From UBA4742 sp963734965 (GTDB taxonomy: Bacteria; Actinomycetota; Acidimicrobiia; Acidimicrobiales; Acidimicrobilacustridaceae), in the NCBI GenBank assembly GCA_963734965.1, contig CAVTJK010000003.1:1736001-1800000 (forward strand): a stretch of DNA of 64,000 bases, written 5' to 3'. Positions 43,348-50,620 of the stretch are shown here, piece after piece; the stretch's first letter is position 1, and every line of letters begins with the position of its first letter. The notes below the pieces were generated by a model, which was not told the origin of the DNA, searched no databases, and worked only from the letters and a program-made list of their open reading frames with translations. Both the position numbers and the translations under genes were made by a program.

Positions 43348-44349
43348 TCACGACCCTGCCCCTTCGTCGCTGCGACGGTCGAGCGGACGGAACGGCCCCC
43401 AGAGCTGGCCGAGCATCGTGGCGACGTGGCGCGGTCGGTCGCCCGCCTGTTCCACGACGAGTGGCCGTCCGGGCAGTCCGGTGTCGGTTCGGATCGTGGC
43501 CTCGGTCGGGAACACCGCCCGATGGAAGAGCTGGTCCCAGATGGTGAGCGCGAAGCCGAGGTTGACGTCCTGGGGACCGTCGAGCTGGTGGTGGATGCGG
43601 TGATAGTTGGGGCTGACGAAGATCCGCTCCAATGGTCCGAACCCGAGATTGGTGTTCGAATGCTCGAAGGCCACGAAGGCCGCGTAGCCGACGAGCAATG
43701 CCGCCGGCACGGCGCCGTTGGCCATGAGCACGATCCCCGGGATCAGCGCGACGAGGTACGACACGTGGATCAGAGGATGGGTCCGGAACACCGTGAGCAC
43801 GCTCATGTCCTCTTGGGAGTGGTGCAGCTCGTGGAAGCGCCAGAACACCCGGACCCGGTGATTGGCGAGGTGCGCAAGCCAGTTGCAGCCGTCCATCGCC
43901 ACGAAGATCAGCATGATGACCGCCCATCGCGGCAGGTAGCCGACCTGCGGCACCACGATCCACCCGACTTCCCGTCTCGCGACTGCGGCGAACGACAGCG
44001 ACAGGGCCACCACAAGCGGCACCACCACCGTCGCGTTGAGCATCGTGTAGAGCGCGTCTTGTCGATGGCCGCGGGCCACAAGCGGTCGGATCTGAGCTGG
44101 TCGCACCCGCTCGACAACGAGGATCACCGCCAAGACGCCGAGCGTCAGCGGACCGACGACCACCACCCGCTGGTCGGCCATCGAGGCAGCAAAGCTCACC
44201 CCGCCCCAATGACTCAGCCATCCGACGGCGATGAGCGCGGAGGCGGCCACCACGATCGCCGCTGCAGGCAGGTAGATCCGTGGGGCATCGACGGACCGTG
44301 ACGGCCCGACGTCGAGCCGTTCCGCGAGTCGGCTAGAACCCGACCCCAC
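43348..44349 (-). CDS. Sterol desaturase/fatty acid hydroxylase-family di-iron membrane enzyme
   Basis: A 333-residue membrane oxygenase. The histidine clusters that bind the di-iron centre are HLANH, HELHHS and HRIHHQ, with intervening LTVFRTHPLIH as the fourth part. At least four transmembrane segments precede them. The family hydroxylates or desaturates sterols, fatty acids or carotenoids. No ATG fits; GTG at 44349, inside the tail of the upstream gene, is the likely start (17-base overlap). Followed by DoxX and the ICMT-like methyltransferase, it suggests oxidation then methylation of a lipid, which is inference from the operon. Confidence 0.83.
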   Translation of the reverse strand: MGSGSSRLAERLDVGPSRSVDAPRIYLPAAAIVVAASALIAVGWLSHWGGVSFAASMADQRVVVVGPLTLGVLAVILVVERVRPAQIRPLVARGHRQDALYTMLNATVVVPLVVALSLSFAAVARREVGWIVVPQVGYLPRWAVIMLIFVAMDGCNWLAHLANHRVRVFWRFHELHHSQEDMSVLTVFRTHPLIHVSYLVALIPGIVLMANGAVPAALLVGYAAFVAFEHSNTNLGFGPLERIFVSPNYHRIHHQLDGPQDVNLGFALTIWDQLFHRAVFPTEATIRTDTGLPGRPLVVEQAGDRPRHVATMLGQLWGPFRPLDRRSDEGAGS

Positions 44350-44599
44350 CACCGCCGCCTCCCGACTTCGGCTTGGTGGTGCTCGTCGGGGCGGTCGTGG
44401 TGCTCGTGGGGGCGGTCGTCGTCTTGGTCGCGGCGGTGGTCGTCGTGGAATTGCCCGTCGACACCTTGGGCGACGAGGAGCATGCTGCCCCAAGCAAGGC
44501 GACGGCCACGACGCATGCGGCCAGCCCAGCCCGACGACGGGGGTTCCGCCGAAGCAGTGAGGGGGACCGGTTCACGGTGGTGGGGATGAGGTTCGTCAT
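44333..44599 (-). CDS. Small Thr-rich lipoprotein with poly-Gly end
   Basis: An 88-residue predicted lipoprotein: a basic N-terminus with RRNPRRRAG, hydrophobic core LAACVVAVALLGAAC with lipobox LGAAC, then a low-complexity linker in which TTT and APTSTT repeat, ending PKSGGGGGG then VGF. There is no folded domain, so it may be a surface linker, or the C-terminal domain may have been lost. First gene of the unit with the hydroxylase, DoxX and ICMT-like genes. The 201-residue secreted protein at 40296 ends in a similar Gly run. Confidence 0.65.
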   Translation of the reverse strand: MTNLIPTTVNRSPSLLRRNPRRRAGLAACVVAVALLGAACSSSPKVSTGNSTTTTAATKTTTAPTSTTTAPTSTTKPKSGGGGGGVGF

Positions 44600-44721
44600 G
44601 ACTATATGTACCGCCCGGGAGCCCCATCCGGTTCACGGAGCTCGCCGTTCCGGATCGGGCTTTGCCCATTCTTTGCCGAAGCGCGGTGCCCGCGATTGGC
44701 TCGCCGAGCAGGCTCTTCGGC

Positions 44722-45357
44722 ATGGGACTTCGCCGAGGTGACTCGAGAGCTACGGCGGACCGTCGGGATGCGGGAAGGGTCACCGACGGGGTGGAGGCCA
44801 ACGCCCGGATGACTGGGACCCTGGGCTTGATCCTGTTCGTGCTCTTCGCGCTGGAGGGGCTGACCATCCTCGGTCACGTGGGTAGTCAGCTTCCGTGGCA
44901 CGTGTTCCTGGGGATGATGCTGGTGCCAGCGGTCCTGGTGAAGACGGCCAGCACGAGCTACCGGATCTACCGGTACTACACAGGCGACCCCGCGTATCTG
45001 CGCAAGGGTCCGCCGGCCATCGTGCTGCGCCTGCTGGGTCCGTTGGTGATCGCGACCACGTACCTTGTAATCGTGTCGGGCGTGGCTCTGTTGGTGTCCG
45101 GTGGTAGCCATCCGCTCGGAGTCGCCCACAAGGTCAGCTTCGTGTTGTGGTTCGGCGCGATGGCCATTCACGTGCTCGGCCACTTGCGTGAGACTCCGAC
45201 GCTGGCGTCAGTCGACTACCGCCCTGGGCGTCAGCCTTTGGCGGGGGCCACTGCCCGCCGCCTGCTGATGGTCACCATCCTGGTGACCGGCGTCCTCCTG
45301 GGCGCCTGGTCCCTGTCAGGGATTGGCGCCAACTGGCACCACGTCAAAGTTGGCTGA
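44722..45357 (+). CDS. Four-helix integral membrane protein, cytochrome b561-like
   Basis: A 211-residue protein with four predicted transmembrane segments: LGLILFVLFALEGLTILG, PWHVFLGMMLVPAVLVK, LLGPLVIATTYLVIVSGVAL and VSFVLWFGAMAIHVLGHL, plus a last one near the C-terminus. His residues within or near helices (GHVG, WHVF, AHKV, IHVLGH) have the layout of a di-haem cytochrome b561 or ferric-reductase-like protein. This is a structural impression only. Starts ATG at 44722 or, less likely, TTG at 44662. Stands alone between minus-strand genes. Confidence 0.6.
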   Translation: MGLRRGDSRATADRRDAGRVTDGVEANARMTGTLGLILFVLFALEGLTILGHVGSQLPWHVFLGMMLVPAVLVKTASTSYRIYRYYTGDPAYLRKGPPAIVLRLLGPLVIATTYLVIVSGVALLVSGGSHPLGVAHKVSFVLWFGAMAIHVLGHLRETPTLASVDYRPGRQPLAGATARRLLMVTILVTGVLLGAWSLSGIGANWHHVKVG

Positions 45358-45516
45358 CCCTAGGGTCTGACAAGCTGACCCGCCGGCGTGGAGGCAAAGC
45401 AGGGCCAGCGTTGGACAGGTGGCCACGGCTCGCTGTGCATGCGCCTCGAGCCCGGCCGGGACGGGGGTGGGGTCGACCAGCACGCGAGGCAGGTGCTGCG
45501 TGGCGATCGGGCGGTG

Positions 45517-46445
45517 TCAGGAGGTCAGCTGGCTCAGCGAGGACCCGACCTTGACCGCACCGACGATGGCCAGCGCCAGACCGCCGGCCATGAGAGCGGC
45601 GGCGACCATCAGTGCCGGAGGGAACGGCGAGCCGGCCACCGCGGAGGGGCCCGTAGCCAGGAAGGCGGGGGCGGCCGAGGCCAGGCCGATCCACCAGGCG
45701 GTCACGCCACTGGCCACGGTCAGCATGCAGGAAGCGGCGGCCAGGGCGAGGCCTCCGAGCTGCCGGAGCTGGCGGTTGGTCAGATCGACCACCCGGGCGC
45801 AGGCGCTGGACGCGGCGGTGCCCGCCCAGATTGAGGCCACCACCAGGGCGACCCAGGCCGCACCGGTGCCCAGGAACGGCAGCGAGGCGTTGTTGCGTCG
45901 CACGGACCCGAGGTGATGGGCGAACGCGACGAAGGCGACGGTGGCCACCGCCGTCACACCCATGATGACCGCGGCCCGCAACAACGGGCGCGCCGCCGAC
46001 CCGAGCTGGCCGGCGCGCGCTGCCCGCACGAACGCTGGTAGGGCGACAGCGGCGGCGGCCAGCACGAGCAGGCCACCGAGCAGGGCACCAGCGCGGACCG
46101 CAGCGAACCCGACGGCCGGCAGGGGATGGGTCGCCGGATGGGCGGCAGCGTCCCAGTGCTCAGCGAACTTCGCGAATGCGCTGCCGGCCACCACGAACAG
46201 CGCCCAAGCCCACAACACCAGGAGAGCACCGTCGCGGGCGCGGGGGCCGGATCGGGGTGGCGGCGCAAACCGAGGGCCCGCAACCGCTCGATTGCCCCAG
46301 CCCGAATCAGCTCGAGTTGCGCCCGCGCGGGCACGCCGGTGGGGAAGCTGTCGGCCAGCAGAGCCATGAGCTCGTTGCCGTAGCGCCGACGCCACGCCAC
46401 CGGGTAGCAGCGCAGAAGCCATGCGTGACGGTGGCGCGGACTCAT
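45517..46445 (-). CDS. Multi-pass membrane protein controlled by PadR, one frameshift
   Basis: The start MSPRHRHAWLLRCYP with RRRYGNELMALLADSFPTG is a cytoplasmic lead, a type common in PadR-linked membrane proteins, running to about 46260. The frame then changes and continues LLVLWAWALFVVAGSAFAKF through six or so transmembrane helices to a stop at 45517. One base appears to be missing near 46240 (CCCGCGCCCGCGACGG). Restored length about 309 residues. Its start overlaps the PadR stop by four bases. Function unknown; efflux or envelope stress is the usual association of such pairs. Confidence 0.68.
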
Positions 46446-46795
46446 GCCGGCGCTCCGGCGATACCGGAGCCGAGACCCAGCCGGCCCGCGCCGACCTCGG
46501 CCAGGGCACGCATGTCGCGGACCGCCCCCTCCAGGGCCACACGACCGCTGGTCGTGATGCGGTAGGGCTGGCGCCGCTCGTCGCTGGGCACGGGGGCGAT
46601 CAGGCCACGCTCCTCCAGCCGGGTGATGGCGCCGTAGAGGGTGCCCGGTCCCAAGCTCACACCGGCGAAGGTCTCGATGTCCTTGGCTAGGCCGTACCCG
46701 TGCCGGGGTCCAGCGGCCAGACTGGTAAGGATCAGCACGGCGGGCTCGTTGGGCCTGTCCAAACCGCCGGCGGAGGTGGATCGTCGTAGAGGCAC
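46442..46795 (-). CDS. PadR-family transcriptional regulator
   Basis: A 117-residue winged-helix regulator: ILTSLAAGPRHGYGLAKDIE is the PadR N-terminal helix pair with the conserved HGY, LGPGTLYGAITRLEERGLIAP is the recognition helix with GTLY, and QPYRITTSGRVALEG the wing. Starts GTG at 46795. It is co-translated with a membrane protein and sits just behind a perfect palindrome at 46804-46826, which is probably its own operator, so autorepression relieved by a ligand is likely. Confidence 0.85.
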   Translation of the reverse strand: MPLRRSTSAGGLDRPNEPAVLILTSLAAGPRHGYGLAKDIETFAGVSLGPGTLYGAITRLEERGLIAPVPSDERRQPYRITTSGRVALEGAVRDMRALAEVGAGRLGLGSGIAGAPA

Positions 46796-46803
46796 ACGCC
46801 AAC

Positions 46804-46826
46804 ACTACTACGTTACACGTAGTAGT
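46804..46826. promoter_or_regulatory. Perfect inverted repeat, probable PadR operator
   Basis: ACTACTACGT, spacer TAC, ACGTAGTAGT: ten-base arms without mismatch, nine bases before the PadR start. TACGTA-type palindromes covering the promoter are usual for PadR autoregulation. Confidence 0.7.
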
Positions 46827-47063
46827 TACCAGCCGATTCGCGACAACGCCGCTCCGCGTGGGCACGACGTTCCCGCCTTCGACACCGCTGGCTGGATCCC
46901 CTGGACGACGGTGATGCACCAGCGCTCGACTGCCGTCGGGCCGGCCCCCGCGTTCGTCGCGACTGGTGGCGGCACTCACATGCTGCCCGCTAGCGCTCGG
47001 CCTCGAAAGGCCATCGAAAACCCACAAGGGTGACCCCGACCTGCTCCGCCTCATCGAGGGTCT
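46827..47063. other. Stretch without a recognised gene
   Basis: No convincing reading frame on either strand. It separates the PadR operator from the antiporter fragment; frames crossing it are Arg/Ala-rich and lack starts with ribosome-binding sites. Confidence 0.4.
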
Positions 47064-47216
47064 CTAGCGCGCGAGCAAAAGCGCCACCGACACCGCGAAG
47101 CCAGCGGGAAGCAGCAGGATGATCGCAGGGACTCGCAGCTTCGAAGCGACGATCTGGCAGCCGACGGCCAGGCCAACAATGAGCGCGATCCCCGAGAAGA
47201 TCTGGGATGCGCTCAT
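47064..47216 (-). CDS. 50-residue truncated Na+/H+ antiporter N-terminus
   Basis: A short frame from ATG 47216 to TAG 47064: ASQIFSGIALIVGLAVGCQI, VASKLRVPAIILLLPAGFAV, then SVALLLAR and the stop. The order of a GxxIxLAVGxQ helix, a SxxLRxPxIIxLLxAGF helix is that of the first two membrane segments of CPA-type cation/proton antiporters (NhaP/KefB group), which are normally 400 residues or more. It is therefore a remnant or a small stand-alone two-helix protein. TAGCGT lies eight bases before the ATG. It ends the accessory region next to element 10. Confidence 0.5.
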   Translation of the reverse strand: MSASQIFSGIALIVGLAVGCQIVASKLRVPAIILLLPAGFAVSVALLLAR

Positions 47217-47247
47217 CAAACGCGACGCTAGTCGGCGCCTCAAAGTC

Positions 47248-47293
47248 GCGTCCTAGCGGCACTTCGGCGCTCGGCCCGAGTGCCGGTTCGAAG
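47248..47293 (+). repeat. attC-like element 10, last copy
   Basis: GCGTCCTAGC at the left, GGCACTTCGGCGCTCGGC inside, and GAGTGCCGGTTCGAAGC at the right. It is preceded by CGACGCTAGTCGGCGCC, which resembles the CGACGCTAGCTCGGCGC in front of element 7. Confidence 0.5.
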
Positions 47294-47352
47294 CTGAGGT
47301 CGTCACCGCCACCTTCGCCCGGTAGCGCTTGGTCAGAGATCCATTGTCTCGA

Positions 47353-47598
47353 TCACTGCCCGGATCCTTCATTGTCGCTGCGTAGGCTCAACGTCGCTGT
47401 CTCCCAGCGCAGCAGGTCGCCTGGCTGGCAGTCGAGTTCCTCGCAGAGCGCGGCGAGCGTCGAGAAGCGGACGGCCTTGGCGCGGCCGTTCTTGAGTACC
47501 GCCAGGTTGGCGGGAGTGATCCCTACGCGGTCCGCGAGCTCGCCGACGGACATCTTCCGCCTGGCCAGCATCACGTCGATGTCGACGGCGATCGGCAT
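47353..47598 (-). CDS. XRE-family helix-turn-helix regulator (YozG-like)
   Basis: An 81-residue regulator consisting almost only of an XRE helix-turn-helix: MLARRKMSVGELADRVGIT is helices 1-2, ANLAVLKNGRAKAVRFSTL is the recognition helix and turn, and LCEELDCQPGDLLRWE the closing helices. This short Cro-like type is the usual partner of DUF2975 membrane proteins. The start overlaps the DUF2975 stop by one base (TGATG). The TATCGATA-rich site at 48102-48139 is its probable operator. Confidence 0.88.
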   Translation of the reverse strand: MPIAVDIDVMLARRKMSVGELADRVGITPANLAVLKNGRAKAVRFSTLAALCEELDCQPGDLLRWETATLSLRSDNEGSGQ

Positions 47599-48089
47599 CA
47601 GATCACCTCGTCCAGGTCGGCCTGCATCTGCGCGGCTTCGACGTCGCGCACGACCGCCTGGGCGAGCAGCATCCGAAGTACCAGCACGATGAGCGCGACA
47701 CCGAGGATGGCCACGCCAATGCCGCCCATGATGATGGTGACGCCTGGGTCATCGCGCTGGTCCGGCGCATTGATGGTCGTAACGACGAACCACAGGAGGG
47801 CAGCCGACACGATCGCGCCGATCACGATGTCCACGTATCGGAAGGCGGCGGGGGAGAACACGGTTCCGCGGCGCACCATGGTCACCAGTCGCAAGACGCA
47901 GACCAGGGCGACCTGGACCGACACCATCCCCAGGATCGTCATGACGCGGAACGCGGTCAGGGGGAGCGAGCCGTCCTCGGGGTCGCTCCCGGTGACCAAC
48001 GCCCACACCATTCCGGCCTGCACGACCACGGTGCCTGCGAGCACCACCACGAGCACGGCGCGGAGCGCACGCACTGCAAGCTTTCCCAT
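47598..48089 (-). CDS. DUF2975 membrane protein
   Basis: A 163-residue protein with four transmembrane segments (LRAVLVVVLAGTVVVQAGMV; FRVMTILGMVSVQVALVCVL; YVDIVIGAIVSAALLWFVV; IMGGIGVAILGVALIVLVLRMLL) and a short cytoplasmic tail with EAAQMQADLDEVI, the typical DUF2975 ending. It is always linked with an XRE regulator; the pair is thought to sense the membrane, but this is not established. AAGGACGGGG is the ribosome-binding site before ATG 48089. Confidence 0.85.
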   Translation of the reverse strand: MGKLAVRALRAVLVVVLAGTVVVQAGMVWALVTGSDPEDGSLPLTAFRVMTILGMVSVQVALVCVLRLVTMVRRGTVFSPAAFRYVDIVIGAIVSAALLWFVVTTINAPDQRDDPGVTIIMGGIGVAILGVALIVLVLRMLLAQAVVRDVEAAQMQADLDEVI

Positions 48090-48101
48090 TGCCCCGTCCT
48101 T

Positions 48102-48139
48102 CTATCGAGTAGCGATGGTAATCTATCGATAGTCGATAG
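48102..48139. promoter_or_regulatory. Cluster of CTATCGA half-sites, probable XRE operator
   Basis: CTATCGA at 48102-48108, the perfect palindrome CTATCGATAG at 48123-48132 and a further TCGATAG ending at 48139, upstream of DUF2975. Three half-site groups about ten bases apart suggest cooperative binding. Confidence 0.55.
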
Positions 48140-48181
48140 GCGAGCGCAAGCGTGGCGAATGGTCGCGGCACCGGATGCCGG

Positions 48182-49510
48182 TCAACCGGCTCCGATGTCG
48201 TCGTTCGAAGCCTCTCGAAAGAGGGCCCACGTTCCGGGTACGCCCCGCAGCTCGTGGTCACCGACCGGGATGAACTGATGGTTGGCGCCGGCCGCGGCGG
48301 GTGGCACCGAGGCGGTCACGAGCAGTTCGCCGGGCCCGGCCAGCGCCATCACCCGAGCGGCGATGTGGACGGCGACTCCGGCGAGGTCGTCTCCGCGGTT
48401 CTCGACGTCACCGACGTGGATGCCCATGCGTACGCGGAGCCCGTCGGCGCTCAGTCGCGAGCGGATGGCTCGGGCGGCGCGCACCGCCTGATCGGTCGAG
48501 GGCAGAGTGGCCAGCACGCCGTCGCCGGTGGTCTTGACGACGCGGCCGCCGTTACCTTCGACCTCCTCGGCGATGGTGAGGTCATGGCGATCGAGCGTGG
48601 CGCTCCATTGCCGATCACCCACTCTTGTCGCCTGTTCGGTCGATTGCACGAGGTCGGTGAACAGCAGCGCGCAGAGCGTGCGCTTGGGCGTCGGCAGGCG
48701 ACTCTCGCCCGTCACGAATCGCGAGATCTCGCCCAGCAGCAGGTCGACGTCCTCGCCCAGCCAGTGATAATCGTCGCCCGCCAAGTCGACCCGATGACCG
48801 CCGGGGATGGCCGTCGCCACCGGATCAGGCGGCTCCGGACTTCCCAGACGATTTTCTGGTCGTCGCAGGACGAGGGTCGGGACCGAGATAGACCCTTGCG
48901 CGATCTCCAGATTCTTCACGATCTCAGGCGGCGGACGTTCGTAGATCCGCGACGCGACGCGGGGACTGGCTCCTGTGCGCCCTGCCAACTCGAACCATTC
49001 CCGGAAGGCCAGATCATGGGCCCGGCTTGGACAGACCCGCCCGACCCAATCGTCATCGGTCCCCAGATTCGTCTGCACGCTCTGAACCAAATCGACGAGC
49101 TCGATTGGACCCGTGGGCTCATAGAGAACCAGCGCGGTGAGGGCATCGGGATGAGCGCCCGCGAAGAGGCGCGCTGGCCCCCAGTAGTCGCCAAGACTCA
49201 CGATGACTGGTGGTTCGACACACGCCGTTTCCACGATGGTGGCCAAGTCCTCGGCCCACTGCTCCACCAAGGGCTGGGACCAGTCGCTGATCGGATCCGA
49301 GAGCCCGATCCCGCGTCGGTCGAACTGAACCACACTGCCGATCCGCGCCAACCCGTCGAGGAGCCGCGCGCCCACGCGGTCGCGCCCAAGGAAGTCCATC
49401 GGAATGGTGCCACCCGGCGTGGTCAGCACGACCTCCCCGCCACTGACCCCAGGTCGAACCCGATACGCCACCTGATGACCGGCCGAATCAGCGTAGTGAA
49501 GCGCCTCCAT
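48182..49510 (-). CDS. Alpha/beta-hydrolase-class III adenylate/guanylate cyclase fusion
   Basis: A 442-residue two-domain protein. Residues 1-260 are an alpha/beta-hydrolase-like domain (HQVAYRVRPG, VQFDRRGIGLSDPI, VSLGDYWGPARLFAG, VPTLVLRRPENR). Residues about 275-440 are the class III cyclase: LLFTDLVQSTEQATRVGD (metal Asp), VVKTTGDGVLATLPS (second Asp), MGIHVGDVENRGDDLAG, VAVHIAARVMALAGPGELLV and LRGVPGTWALFR. The nucleophile elbow GDYWG has Tyr in place of Ser, so the first domain is unlikely to hydrolyse and may bind a ligand that controls the cyclase. ATG at 49510 is chosen over a TTG upstream. Paralogue of 31961-33296. Confidence 0.87.
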   Translation of the reverse strand: MEALHYADSAGHQVAYRVRPGVSGGEVVLTTPGGTIPMDFLGRDRVGARLLDGLARIGSVVQFDRRGIGLSDPISDWSQPLVEQWAEDLATIVETACVEPPVIVSLGDYWGPARLFAGAHPDALTALVLYEPTGPIELVDLVQSVQTNLGTDDDWVGRVCPSRAHDLAFREWFELAGRTGASPRVASRIYERPPPEIVKNLEIAQGSISVPTLVLRRPENRLGSPEPPDPVATAIPGGHRVDLAGDDYHWLGEDVDLLLGEISRFVTGESRLPTPKRTLCALLFTDLVQSTEQATRVGDRQWSATLDRHDLTIAEEVEGNGGRVVKTTGDGVLATLPSTDQAVRAARAIRSRLSADGLRVRMGIHVGDVENRGDDLAGVAVHIAARVMALAGPGELLVTASVPPAAAGANHQFIPVGDHELRGVPGTWALFREASNDDIGAG

Positions 49511-49565
49511 CTGCCCCAGTGTCGCACCAGTGAACAACGGTGGGCAGCGGCGCGACAATCCGGTT

Positions 49566-50060
49566 GTGGATAGGCCGGTGGTCGTGAGGTCGGCCGTGGC
49601 GGAAGACGTGGCTTTCCTTCAGCGAATGCTCTACGAGGCGGTGAACACCCGTCCGGGCAAGACATGGTCCGATTTCGATGTCTCGATGCGCGAACCAAGG
49701 AATCGGCGGTTCTGGTTCGCCTGGGGGCGCGACGATGATCTCGGCGTGGTGGCTGAACGCGAAGGCCGAGCGATCGGCGCGGCCTGGATCCGTCGCTTCG
49801 ATGGCGACGACCTCGAACCAGTCGACGATCCATCCATACCCGTGATGGCGATCGGCATCGAAAGGGACCATCGATCGGTCGGCATCGGCGGCCTCCTCCT
49901 GGATGGCCTCATAGCGTCGGCCCGGCCGACCAAGGTGGAGGTGATCGCGCTGACCACCAACACATGGAACGAGGCGGCTCTGCGCCTCTATGCCCGCCGA
50001 GGGTTCGAGGAGACCTCTCGACACGACAAGACCGTCCGAATGCACCTCAGATTGCGATGA
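49566..50060 (+). CDS. GNAT-family N-acetyltransferase
   Basis: A 164-residue GNAT protein starting GTG at 49566 (GTG 49530 also possible). VVVRSAVAEDVAFLQRML is strand 1 and helix 1, IGAAWIRRF strand 4, MAIGIERDHRSVGIGGLLLDGLI is the acetyl-CoA pyrophosphate loop (RxxGIG, here RSVGIG), and NEAALRLYARRGFEE the ending helix with LYxRxGF. The acceptor is unknown. The stop overlaps the ATG of the next gene (ATGA), so the two form an operon. Confidence 0.86.
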   Translation: MDRPVVVRSAVAEDVAFLQRMLYEAVNTRPGKTWSDFDVSMREPRNRRFWFAWGRDDDLGVVAEREGRAIGAAWIRRFDGDDLEPVDDPSIPVMAIGIERDHRSVGIGGLLLDGLIASARPTKVEVIALTTNTWNEAALRLYARRGFEETSRHDKTVRMHLRLR

Positions 50061-50620
50061 GTGAAGCCCCGTCGGCGCTTGGACGCCGGATCATAGTCAC
50101 TGGGCTGGCCGGGTCCGGCAAGAGCACGCTCTCGCTCGCGCTCGCCGCCAAGACGGGCTTGCCGGTCATTCATCTCGACCTCCACTTCTGGAAGCCCGGC
50201 TGGGTGGCACCGTCGGAGACCGAGTGGCGTGAGAAGCAACGTGCCGTGCTCGCCGGCGACGCGTGGATCGCCGACGGCAACTACCACGAGACACTCGATC
50301 TCCGGCTCGGACGCGCGGACACCGTTGTGTTTCTTGATATGCCCTGGTGGCTTTGCGCCGGACGAGCGCTCGTGCGGGGCTTTCGAATGCCGGACGAGTT
50401 GCCTGAAGGGTGCGAGTATTCGGCCTGGGGGCGATTCCGCGACGAGTGGCGTCTGGCCGTGCGCATCTGGCAGAAGCGCCGCTCACAACCGGAGCGGGAA
50501 CGCGAGATCATCGCCCAGCGTGGGCAGCATGTGGCCCTTCACGTGCTCCGGTCCAAGCGGGCGGTCAGGGAGTTCCTCGACCCGCTGGACGCCGAGCCCG
50601 TGGAAGCCGACGACGGTTGA
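50057..50620 (+). CDS. P-loop kinase, adenylate-kinase/topology-modulation (FlaR-like) family
   Basis: A 187-residue P-loop protein. The Walker A motif is TGLAGSGKSTLS near residue 15, HLDLHFWKPGW follows the loop with the conserved LDxxxWxPxW of the group, WIADGNYHETLDLRL is the substrate-binding strand, TVVFLDMP the Walker B strand, and RSKRAVREFL the lid helix. Proteins annotated as DNA topology modulation protein have this pattern, but biochemical function is unknown. Coupled to the GNAT gene. Its 3' end overlaps the convergent hydrolase by 56 bases. Confidence 0.85.
   Translation: MSEAPSALGRRIIVTGLAGSGKSTLSLALAAKTGLPVIHLDLHFWKPGWVAPSETEWREKQRAVLAGDAWIADGNYHETLDLRLGRADTVVFLDMPWWLCAGRALVRGFRMPDELPEGCEYSAWGRFRDEWRLAVRIWQKRRSQPEREREIIAQRGQHVALHVLRSKRAVREFLDPLDAEPVEADDG

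Noticed and set aside
33416..47293. CRISPR array
   Set aside because: Spacing between elements runs from 0.3 to 5 kb and the spacers carry genes; no cas genes.
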